From: Ancylobacter defluvii
Lineage (GTDB): Bacteria; Pseudomonadota; Alphaproteobacteria; Rhizobiales; Xanthobacteraceae
Assembly (NCBI RefSeq): GCF_018390605.1
Contig: NZ_JAHBGD010000027.1
Location: 1 to 64,000 of the forward strand
Direction of reading: 5' to 3'
DNA: 64,000 nucleotides
Numbering within the stretch: position 1 is the stretch's first letter; the number at the start of each line of letters is the position of its first letter. Below, one piece after another: positions 43,496 to 50,423 of this stretch. The notes below the pieces were generated by a model that was not told the DNA's origin, did not search any database, and was given only the letters and a program-made list of their open reading frames with translations. The translations under genes were made by a program, and so were the position numbers.

Positions 43496-44200
43496 ATGAG
43501 CCCGCCGACCATCAGTTACAAGCGCCACCGATTCCCGCCGGCGATCATCGCCCACGCGGTGTGGCTGTATTTTCGCTTTCCCCTGAGCCTTCGCCTGGTC
43601 GAGGAGATGCTGCTGGAACGTGGCATTGCCGCCTCCTACGAGACGCTGCGGCGCTGGGCGATGAAGTTCGGGCGGGATTACGCCCGCCGGCTCCGGCGGA
43701 AGAAATCGGGTCCGCGCGACATCTGGCATCTCGACGAGGTCGTCGTCACCATTGTCGGGAAGAAGCACTGGCTGTGGCGTGCCGTCGACCAGAACGGCTA
43801 TATCCTCGATGAGATCGTCCAGACGCGACGGGATACCAAGGCAGCGCGGCGCTTGCTGAGGCGTCTTTTGAAGAAGCAGGGCTGCGCGCCCCGGCGGATG
43901 ATCACCGACAAGCTCGGCTCCTATGCCGCCGCCCGGCGTCAGATCATGCCGGCGATCGAGCATCGCGCGCATAAGGGCCTCAACAACCGCGCCGAGAACT
44001 CGCACCTGCCACTCCGAAAGCGCGAGCGGGCGATGCAGGGTTTTCGATCACCGGGGAGCCTTCAACGCTTCGTCGTGGTCTTCTCCGCCCTCCGCAATCT
44101 GTTCGTTCCACCCCGGTCCCGCCGCTCTGCCCTAGCCACTCACCTCTATCGCCTCAATGCTATGGCGCACTGGAAAGCCGTCGCTGGCGTCACTGCCTGA
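43496..44200 (+). CDS. IS6-family transposase
   Basis: 234 residues, the usual length for IS6 transposases. The start ISYKRHRFPPAIIAHAVWLY and RFPLSLRLVEEMLLERGI is a family hallmark. The DDE triad is visible: Asp in IWHLDEVVVTI, Asp in MITDKLGSYAAA and Glu in LNNRAENSHLPLRKRERAMQ. The C-terminal FRSPGSLQRFVVVFSALRNL is normal. The frame is intact and the inverted repeats are preserved, so this is the one probably active transposase in the window. Confidence 0.93.
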   Translation: MSPPTISYKRHRFPPAIIAHAVWLYFRFPLSLRLVEEMLLERGIAASYETLRRWAMKFGRDYARRLRRKKSGPRDIWHLDEVVVTIVGKKHWLWRAVDQNGYILDEIVQTRRDTKAARRLLRRLLKKQGCAPRRMITDKLGSYAAARRQIMPAIEHRAHKGLNNRAENSHLPLRKRERAMQGFRSPGSLQRFVVVFSALRNLFVPPRSRRSALATHLYRLNAMAHWKAVAGVTA

Positions 44201-44237
44201 GCCTGTCACCAGGCCAAATGCACCTCTTCGCGACCGC

Positions 44238-44261
44238 CCGAAGTTAACGTGACAACGCCCC
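44238..44261. repeat. Right terminal inverted repeat of the IS6 element
   Basis: Reads CCGAAGTTAACGTGACAACG then CCCC, the reverse complement of the left end with one mismatch. Confidence 0.88.
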
Positions 44262-44432
44262 AATGACCACTGGTATCGCCTTTGCCTTGCTCTCCCGCGC
44301 GAACCAGGCCGCCGCCTTTGACAGGATATCGCGCTCCAGGCGCAGACGCTGGTTCTCCCGGCGGAGCCGGATCAGTTCCTCGCGCCCGGCCGAGGTCGGG
44401 CCGTCCATTCGCCTGCCGGCGTCGCGCTCGGC
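44262..44432 (-). mobile_element. IS3-family OrfA C-terminal scrap
   Basis: The minus strand reads QAERDAGRRMDGPTSAGREE then LIRLRRENQRLRLERDILSK and AAAWFARESKAKAIP, the leucine-zipper C-terminus of an IS3-type OrfA. Its left end is cut by the IS6 right repeat, and at about 44432 it joins a scrap of another gene. OrfB and both ends are missing. Confidence 0.7.
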
Positions 44433-44480
44433 TTGCTGGTGGCGGACGATGTCGGCAACACGGTCTGGCGCGTGACCGGC
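44433..44480 (+). pseudogene. PQQ-dependent sugar dehydrogenase (sorbosone dehydrogenase-like) C-terminal scrap
   Basis: About 16 codons read LVADDVGNTVWRVTG, the typical end of the beta-propeller of soluble PQQ/sorbosone-type sugar dehydrogenases. The expected stop has been lost and the frame runs on into unrelated sequence. The upstream part is replaced by the IS3 scrap. The match is short, so the call is tentative. Confidence 0.45.
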
Positions 44481-44635
44481 GGCGCACCCGGCGGGTCGGG
44501 CTGGGTCTCGTTCCAAACGCATTGCCGCGCACCCGGTGGAAGCCGCGAGGGAACCAGTGATGACCGGGAGCGGTTAGCGAGGGACCTGCCTGCCAGCGGA
44601 GGACGTGCCTTCGCCACCTTCAGCGGGGACATCGC

Positions 44636-45787
44636 ATGGACGCATCAGCCGCGGACCGCCAGTATACCGACATCGCCAGCGCGCCCGGGCGCGCCACGCC
44701 TGTCGTCTTCCTCCCGGCGGATCCCGCTGGCCGCAACCACCGGCAGGAAGGAGTACGCGCGCTCGCCCGCCGCATCGCCCGGTTGCGCGGGAGCGATTTC
44801 ATCGAGGCGCCGGCCGGGCCGCTGCCACATGGGAGTTATGCCGTCCCGACCGAGACCCTGGTCGGCGACCGCCTCGCTGGCCGCCTAGGCATCCAGTCCG
44901 AGGAAGACCTGTTCGGCGGTCTTGTCCCCTACGCGGTCCTGGCGGGCAAGGCGATCACCCATGGCCTCGTCGACGCGGACGCACTGCGGCCGGAAGGCTG
45001 GTCGCCAACCTTCGGCGAGGCGGTACGCGGCATGACGCTGCGCGGCGCTTCCGTGTTCGACCGCCGAAGCGCGGCGCAGGCCGGACGGGCGCTGCTGGCG
45101 ATGGGGCCGATACGCCTCAAGCCCGCCTGGGCCGATGGCGGGCACGGCCAGCAGGTCCTCGACGAGGTCGGCGCGCTCGACGCCGCGCTCGAGGCAATGG
45201 ACGCCGACGAACTGCAGAGCCTCGGCCTTGTGGTCGAGGAAGATCTGAACGAAGCCACGGTCTACAGCATCGGCCGCCTGCGCTTCGGCAATAGGGTGTT
45301 CGCCTATTTCGGCCATCAGGAAACCACGCGCAACAATGCCGGCCAGACCGCCTATGGCGGCTCGACCCTTACCGTCTTTCCCGGCGCCCTCGATGAGTTG
45401 CTCGAGAGGCCGATGGACGCGCCGGTCCGGCAGGCGGTGGAATATGCGCAAGCCTATGACCGCGCCGCCTTGCGGCACCTCCCGGGCCTCATCGCCTCGC
45501 GCCGCAACTACGACGTCATCGCCGGCCGCGACGCGCGCGGCGATCCGCGCCTCGGCGTGCTGGAGCAGTCCTGGCGCATCGGAGGCGCCTCCGGCGCGGA
45601 GATCGCCGCCGTCGAGGCGTTCCATGCCGACCCGGCCCTGGTCTGCGTGCGCGCGAGCTGCGTCGAACGCTACGGCGCCCGGCACGAGGCGCCCGAGGAC
45701 AGCATCGTCTATTTTGACGCCGATGATCCGGAGGTCGGCCCGCTGATCAAATTTGCGAGAATCGAGGCCGGGCACCGTGCATTGTGA
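44636..45787 (+). CDS. DUF3182-family protein
   Basis: 383 residues. The sequence fits the DUF3182 family: PVVFLPADPAGRNHRQEGVR near the start, then GSYAVPTETLVGDRLAGRLG, GPIRLKPAWADGGHGQQVLD, VVEEDLNEATVYSIGRLRFG and HQETTRNNAGQTAYGGSTLT. The Lys-Pro, Gly-rich and acidic segments resemble an ATP-grasp-like ligase core, although this is inference. No signal peptide is seen. Its stop overlaps the GTG start of an alpha/beta hydrolase gene by 11 bp, so the two are coupled and probably work on the same compound. Function unknown. Confidence 0.8.
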   Translation: MDASAADRQYTDIASAPGRATPVVFLPADPAGRNHRQEGVRALARRIARLRGSDFIEAPAGPLPHGSYAVPTETLVGDRLAGRLGIQSEEDLFGGLVPYAVLAGKAITHGLVDADALRPEGWSPTFGEAVRGMTLRGASVFDRRSAAQAGRALLAMGPIRLKPAWADGGHGQQVLDEVGALDAALEAMDADELQSLGLVVEEDLNEATVYSIGRLRFGNRVFAYFGHQETTRNNAGQTAYGGSTLTVFPGALDELLERPMDAPVRQAVEYAQAYDRAALRHLPGLIASRRNYDVIAGRDARGDPRLGVLEQSWRIGGASGAEIAAVEAFHADPALVCVRASCVERYGARHEAPEDSIVYFDADDPEVGPLIKFARIEAGHRAL

Positions 45788-46505
45788 GACGATCTGCATC
45801 GCCGTCGACGAGGACCATATCGACGGCACCTTCGCCGTTCCGCGCACCGGGGTGCCGGGAGTGCTCTTTCTCCACGGCTGGACCGGCAGCCAGCAGGGCG
45901 ACCTGACGCGCGCCCGCGAGATCGCCGCTCTCGGCTGCGTCTGCCTCACCTTCGACCTCCGCGGCCACGCCGCCACCGAAGCCATGCGGATGAGCGTCAC
46001 GCCGCGCAAGAACCTGCACGACGCCGTTGCCGCCTATGACGCGCTCGTCGGCCATCCGATGGTCGACCGCTCCGCCATCGCGGTGATCGGCTCGAGCTAC
46101 GGGGCCTATCTCGCCACCATCCTCTCCAGCTACCGCCCGGTGCGCTGGCTCTCGTTGCGCGTGCCCGCGCTCTATCGCGACGAGCACTGGTCGCTCGCCA
46201 AGGAGCAACTCGACCGGCTGGACCTGACGAACTACCGCAATTCCCAGGTCAGCCCGGAGGAGAACCGTGCTCTCGCCGCCTGCGCCCGCTTCCAGGGCGA
46301 CGTGCTGGCCATCGAATCCGAATTCGACGACCTCGTGCCGCATATGACGGTGGCAAACTACGTCGCCGCCTTCCGGCAGGCCCGCTCGATGACCTATCGC
46401 GTGATCCAGGGCGCCGATCACGCCCTCTCCGAAAAGGAAACCCGAGCAGCCTATTCGGCGGTGCTGCTGGGCTGGATCCGCGAGATGGTGCTCGGCGCGC
46501 GCTAG
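45777..46505 (+). CDS. Alpha/beta hydrolase coupled to DUF3182
   Basis: 242 residues from a GTG at 45777 inside the end of the DUF3182 gene; an in-frame TTG lies further upstream. The hydrolase motifs are VLFLHGWTGSQQG (oxyanion His-Gly), CLTFDLRGHAATEA, nucleophile Ser in AVIGSSYGAYLAT, Asp in IESEFDDLVPHMT and His in IQGADHALSEKE. This is a serine-peptidase-like (dienelactone/acyl-peptidase type) cytosolic hydrolase. It is convergent with the UdgX-like gene, overlapping by 4 bp at the 3' ends. Substrate unknown. Confidence 0.85.
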   Translation: MHCETICIAVDEDHIDGTFAVPRTGVPGVLFLHGWTGSQQGDLTRAREIAALGCVCLTFDLRGHAATEAMRMSVTPRKNLHDAVAAYDALVGHPMVDRSAIAVIGSSYGAYLATILSSYRPVRWLSLRVPALYRDEHWSLAKEQLDRLDLTNYRNSQVSPEENRALAACARFQGDVLAIESEFDDLVPHMTVANYVAAFRQARSMTYRVIQGADHALSEKETRAAYSAVLLGWIREMVLGAR

Positions 46506-47125
46506 CCCGCCATCTCACGAATGGCATTGAGGTCGGCGACGAAGGCCTCATAGGCCGCGTGCTTGGCCGCCTCGTCAGGCAGGCGCAGCAGGTAGGAAGG
46601 ATGCACGGTGAGATAGCCGCGCCGGTTGGCCAGGGCGAGCGGCCCGCGCTCGCGGGTCACGGTGACCCGGCGCCCCGCCAGCGCAAGGCCCGCCGTGGCG
46701 CCAAGCGCGACGACGACACGCGGATGGACAAGTCCGAGCTCACGGTCGAGCCACCAACGGGAATGCGACACCTCCCCCGCCGTCGGCCTCTGGTGGATGC
46801 GCCGCTTGCCGCGCTGGACGAATTTGAACTGCTTCACAGCATTGGTCACATAGACGCGTTCGCGCGCGATGCCAGCCTCCGCCAGCGCCCGGTCGAGCAG
46901 CCGGCCCGCCGGCCCGACGAAGGGACGGCGCTGCCGGTCTTCCTGGTGACCCGGCTGCTCGCCGACAAAAGCGATGGCGGCCCCGACCGGCCCTTCGCCC
47001 GGCACGGCGCGGGTACCACCCGGCACGACCGGGGGCTCCGCCGCCAGCGCCGCGTTGAGCGCGTCGAGCGTGGGAAAGGTGCGCTCCTCGACCCGAACGT
47101 CGTCGGCTGTATCGCGCGCGGTCAT
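46502..47125 (-). CDS. UdgX-like uracil-DNA glycosylase without iron-sulfur cysteines
   Basis: 207 residues from the ATG at 47125. The glycosylase motifs are IAFVGEQPGHQED, RPFVGPAGRLLDRALAEAGI, YVTNAVKQFKFVQRGKRRIH and TVHPSYLLRLP. The KRRIH loop with His111 is the UdgX signature; in Mycobacterium smegmatis UdgX this His bonds covalently to the abasic site after uracil removal. Family 4 and UdgX proteins normally hold a 4Fe-4S cluster through four cysteines, but this protein has no cysteine at all. The N-terminal cluster region reads PVVPGGTRAVPGEGP. Its ATG overlaps the DUF72 stop (ATGA). Confidence 0.83.
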   Translation of the reverse strand: MTARDTADDVRVEERTFPTLDALNAALAAEPPVVPGGTRAVPGEGPVGAAIAFVGEQPGHQEDRQRRPFVGPAGRLLDRALAEAGIARERVYVTNAVKQFKFVQRGKRRIHQRPTAGEVSHSRWWLDRELGLVHPRVVVALGATAGLALAGRRVTVTRERGPLALANRRGYLTVHPSYLLRLPDEAAKHAAYEAFVADLNAIREMAG

Positions 47126-48027
47126 GCCGCCCTCGCCGCTTCCGGCTGCCAATGGACATGGAGCCGCTTCATCAGCTGCGCCGCATCTTCCGGCGCATGC
47201 AGCTTGTCGGTGTTGTCGAAGAACACGAACACATCGCGTGGCTTCGCGCGGGTCTCGGGCTCGCCGGCGAACGCGCCGTCCTTCATCGGCCGTCCCTCGG
47301 CCCAGGCCTTTGCACGCTTGGCCCACAGGTCCAGGGCCGCCGGCTCGTAGCGCGAGCGGTAGAGTTCGGTCGAGCCGTGCAGGCGGCAATAGGCGAAGTC
47401 CGCCGTCAGATCCATCAGCCGCGGCCACTCGACCGTGTCGGCACAGACCAGCGCCACGCCGTGCTCGCGCAGCAGTTCCACGAAAGCGGGATCGCGAAAA
47501 CTGTCGTGGCGGATCTCCATGGCATGGCGCAGCGGCCGCTTCGCATCGGTCCCGGTCGCGTCGCGCCCGTCGAGACGGACATCGTGCCGCCGGGCGAGGC
47601 GGGAGGCGGCGCGCGTATCCTTCGGCAGCAGGGCAAGGAAGTCGCGGATCAGCCCGGCATCGAAGCGGAAGCTCGGCGGGAACTGCCACAGCAGCGGGCC
47701 GAGCTTCGGCCCGAGCCGCAGCACCCCCGAGGCAAGGAAATTGGCGAGCGGGATCTCGATCTCGCGCAGCCGCTTGGTATGGGTGATGAAGCGCGAACCC
47801 TTCACCGCGAAGAGGAAGTCGTCGGGCGTCTCGGCTGCCCAGCGGGCGAACACCTCCGGGCGCTGCAGGCCGTAGAAGGTGCCGTTGATCTCCAGCGCGG
47901 GAAATTGCTGCGCGGCAAAGCCGAGTTCGCGCTTCTGCGTGAGGCCCTTGGGGTAAAAATTCCCCCTCCAGGGCGCGTAGGTCCAGCCGGAGACGCCGAC
48001 GCGTATGTCGCCACGGCGCACCGTCAT
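47122..48027 (-). CDS. DUF72 (YecE-like) TIM-barrel protein
   Basis: 301 residues from the ATG at 48027. The DUF72 start IRVGVSGWTYAPWRGNFYPK is followed by FPALEINGTFYGLQRPEVFA, FLFAVKGSRFITHTKRL, GPLLWQFPPSFRFD and the late FFDNTDKLHAPEDAAQLM. The family has an unusual TIM barrel and no assigned reaction. It overlaps the UdgX-like gene by 4 bp, so the two are one transcription unit and a DNA-repair link is plausible for both. The upstream part of the open frame, before 48027, has no support. Confidence 0.88.
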   Translation of the reverse strand: MTVRRGDIRVGVSGWTYAPWRGNFYPKGLTQKRELGFAAQQFPALEINGTFYGLQRPEVFARWAAETPDDFLFAVKGSRFITHTKRLREIEIPLANFLASGVLRLGPKLGPLLWQFPPSFRFDAGLIRDFLALLPKDTRAASRLARRHDVRLDGRDATGTDAKRPLRHAMEIRHDSFRDPAFVELLREHGVALVCADTVEWPRLMDLTADFAYCRLHGSTELYRSRYEPAALDLWAKRAKAWAEGRPMKDGAFAGEPETRAKPRDVFVFFDNTDKLHAPEDAAQLMKRLHVHWQPEAARAA

Positions 48028-48227
48028 GGCTTGTCTCGCAGGTAGGAAATCGGCGGGTCGAACACGTCCATTGGCAGCTTCCCGGGCGAACGGCATTCCT
48101 TGCCCAAGCCCTTGGGATAAATCGCTTAGCCGCCTCCCGGTTCCGCGCAGTCCTCGGCGGAACCATCCCCCCGGCCCGTCCGTTGACCGGAAAATCCGCA
48201 TAGCGAATAGCGACAGGAGTCCAGCCG

Positions 48228-49088
48228 ATGCTCGAGCGTCACCCCACGCCACCCTTTCCCGAACAGCAGCAGCCGATGCCGGGACACACCGACGCCATGT
48301 CGCCGCGTCCCGACCATGGCGAGGAAAGCTACAAGGGCTCCGGCCGGCTCACCGGAAAAAGGACGATCATCACCGGTGCGGACAGCGGTATCGGCCGTGC
48401 CGTCGCTCTCGCCTATGCCCGCGAGGGCGCGGATGTGCTCATTGCCTATCTCGACGAGCATGACGACGCCGAGGAGACCGCGAGCCTGGTGCGTGAGGCC
48501 GGCCGGCGCGCCGTCCTCCTGGCCGGCGACGTGCAGAATGCCGCCCATTGCCGGGCCATCGTCGAGACGGCGGTCAAGGAGCTCGGCGGCCTCGACATAC
48601 TGGTCAACAACGCGGCGCACCAGGCTAGCTTCGAGGATATCGAGGACATCAGCGACGAGGAGTGGAACCTCACCTTCCGGGTGAACATCCACGCCATGTT
48701 CTACCTGACCAAGGCGGCGGTCGCCTACATGAAGCCGGGCAGCGCCATCATCAACACGGCCTCGATCAATTCCGACAAGCCGAACCCGTCGCTTCTCGCC
48801 TACGCCACCACCAAGGGCGCGATCCAGAACTTCACCGCCGGGCTGGCGCAACTACTGGCGAAGAGGGGCATCCGCGCCAATGCCGTGGCGCCGGGCCCGA
48901 TCTGGACGCCGCTGATCCCCTCCACCATGCCGGCGGAGAGGGTGGCGCATTTCGGCGAGCAGGTGCCGATGGGGCGTCCGGGACAGCCGGCCGAACTCGC
49001 CACCGCCTATGTGATGCTGGCCGATCCGCTGTCGAGCTACGTCTCCGGCGCCACCATCGCCGTCACCGGCGGCGGGCCAATGCTCTAG
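48228..49088 (+). CDS. SDR-family oxidoreductase (YghA/general stress type)
   Basis: 286 residues. A 40-residue tail with EQQQPMPGHTDAMSPRPDHG is typical of the YghA/GSP39-like classical SDRs. The cofactor motif is TIITGADSGIGRAVALAYAR, followed by LVNNAAHQASFEDIEDISDE, catalytic Ser in NTASINSDKPN and YxxxK in LAYATTKGA. The C-terminal SSYVSGATIAVTGGGPML is normal. It probably reduces an aldehyde or ketone with NADPH. It lies divergent from the DUF72-UdgX pair with a 200-bp shared promoter region, and 77 bp before the oxidase run. Confidence 0.9.
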   Translation: MLERHPTPPFPEQQQPMPGHTDAMSPRPDHGEESYKGSGRLTGKRTIITGADSGIGRAVALAYAREGADVLIAYLDEHDDAEETASLVREAGRRAVLLAGDVQNAAHCRAIVETAVKELGGLDILVNNAAHQASFEDIEDISDEEWNLTFRVNIHAMFYLTKAAVAYMKPGSAIINTASINSDKPNPSLLAYATTKGAIQNFTAGLAQLLAKRGIRANAVAPGPIWTPLIPSTMPAERVAHFGEQVPMGRPGQPAELATAYVMLADPLSSYVSGATIAVTGGGPML

Positions 49089-49165
49089 CCGCCCAGGAAA
49101 GTACTTTGGAGGCCGGAACACATCCGGGCTCCGGCCGTTCAATTCCCTAACGGGAGGTAGAATCG

Positions 49166-49426
49166 ATGCAGACGGCACCCCGGTCCCGGCAGGACATTTA
49201 TCGCATTCGCGGCAGCGAGGCGGATTGGCATGTCGAGCAGAGCGACCACACCAGCATGTCCTACGCCAGCAAGGAAGCCGCCTTCGAGGCGGCGGTTGCG
49301 GCGGCGTCCAACGCCATACGCGACGGCCATGAGGTGGTGATCCTGGTTCCGGCCTCCCGCGCTGATGAAAGCACGCTGGGCGTGGAGGATCCAGGCTCCG
49401 GTTCGCCCTGGACATCCCTGACCTGA
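49166..49426 (+). CDS. DUF2188-like small protein
   Basis: 86 residues with a GGGAGG ribosome binding site. DIYRIRGSEADWHVEQSDHT then SYASKEAAFEAAVAAASNAI and GHEVVILVPA resemble DUF2188 proteins, small alpha/beta proteins with a repeat of a strand-helix unit, often in general stress regulons. It ends 13 bp before the cytochrome oxidase subunit II gene and may share its transcript. Function unknown. Confidence 0.7.
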   Translation: MQTAPRSRQDIYRIRGSEADWHVEQSDHTSMSYASKEAAFEAAVAAASNAIRDGHEVVILVPASRADESTLGVEDPGSGSPWTSLT

Positions 49427-49439
49427 ACAGGCGGAGGGC

Positions 49440-50423
49440 GTGGGAGCGCGGCCGGGACGGCATCAGCGAATCCGAGGTATTGCAGGAGCGGGCTGCGGCG
49501 TGCTGCTTGGCGCATGCAGCGGGCCGCAATCGGCGCTCGATCCGGCGGGGCGCGAGGCCTCGGAAGTCGCACTGCTGTTCTGGGTGATGCTCGTCGGTGC
49601 CGCCATCATCTGGCTCGTGGTGATCGGCGCCGCCATGTTCGGCGGAAAATGGCAGAAGCAACCGCTCAGTGAGCGGGCCGGACTACGCATCGTGCTCTAT
49701 GGCGGGGCGGTGATTCCCACCATCGTGCTAGCCGCGCTGCTTGTCTTCGGCCTGAGGCTGATGCCGATGCTGCGCGCCGGCGAGCCCGAGCTGCGCATCA
49801 CCATGTCGGGCGAGCAATATTGGTGGCGCGTCACCTATGCGGCGCCAGACGGCTCAAAGGTCGAGAGCGCCAATGAGCTGCGGCTCCCCGCCGGGCGCGC
49901 CGCCGAGATCACACTCGATAGCGTCGACGTCATCCATTCTTTCTGGATTCCCTCCCTCGCCGGCAAGATGGACATGATCCCCGGCCGCACCAACCGGCTG
50001 GTGCTGCATCCCGAACGGACCGGCATCTATCGCGGCGTCTGCGCCGAGTTCTGCGGCCGCTCCCACGCCTTCATGGCTTTTCCCGTCGTGGTGATGGAGC
50101 CCGCCGCCTTCGAGGCGTGGCTCGCGCGCGAGGCCGCGCCCGCTTTGAGCAAAGCCGACAACGGCGCCTTTCTCGCAAATGGCTGCGGCGGCTGCCACAC
50201 CGTCCGCGGCACGCAGGCAACGGGTAGCATCGGGCCCGACCTCACTCATTTTGCTGACCGCCAATCCATCGGTGCCGGCATCCTGCCCAACACGCCGGAC
50301 AATCGGCGCCGCTTCATCGCCGAGACGGAGACGCTGAAGCCCGGCGTGCGCATGCCGTCCTTCGGCGCTTTGCCACCGGCGGAGCTCGGCGCGATCGCGG
50401 CCTATCTGGGGAGTCTCGAATGA
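49440..50423 (+). CDS. ctaC: Cytochrome c oxidase subunit II with C-terminal cytochrome c domain (caa3 type)
   Basis: 327 residues from a GTG at 49440 with GGAGG directly upstream. A lipoprotein-like leader (GCGVLLGACSGP) is followed by two membrane helices (about 40-62 and 80-100), then the cupredoxin domain: SGEQYWWRVTY, VIHSFWIPSLAGKMDMIPG and the CuA site CAEFCGRSHAFM. A fused C-terminal cytochrome c carries CGGCH with Met in GVRMPSFGALPP. This caa3 design lets soluble donors feed electrons straight to CuA. It overlaps the subunit I gene by 4 bp. Confidence 0.93.
   Translation: MGARPGRHQRIRGIAGAGCGVLLGACSGPQSALDPAGREASEVALLFWVMLVGAAIIWLVVIGAAMFGGKWQKQPLSERAGLRIVLYGGAVIPTIVLAALLVFGLRLMPMLRAGEPELRITMSGEQYWWRVTYAAPDGSKVESANELRLPAGRAAEITLDSVDVIHSFWIPSLAGKMDMIPGRTNRLVLHPERTGIYRGVCAEFCGRSHAFMAFPVVVMEPAAFEAWLAREAAPALSKADNGAFLANGCGGCHTVRGTQATGSIGPDLTHFADRQSIGAGILPNTPDNRRRFIAETETLKPGVRMPSFGALPPAELGAIAAYLGSLE

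Larger units (their letters stand above)
43442..44261 (+). mobile_element. IS6-family insertion sequence, apparently complete (820 bp)
   Basis: The element is bounded by 24-bp terminal inverted repeats (43442-43465 and 44238-44261) that start GGGGCGTTGTCAC and differ at one position, and encodes one full transposase. The 8 bp on the left (CCGGGCGA) and right (AATGACCA) do not match, so there is no target duplication. Left flank is a truncated ArdC gene; right flank is an IS3 scrap. IS6 elements move by forming cointegrates and often leave deletions, which would explain the unmatched flanks. Confidence 0.88.
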
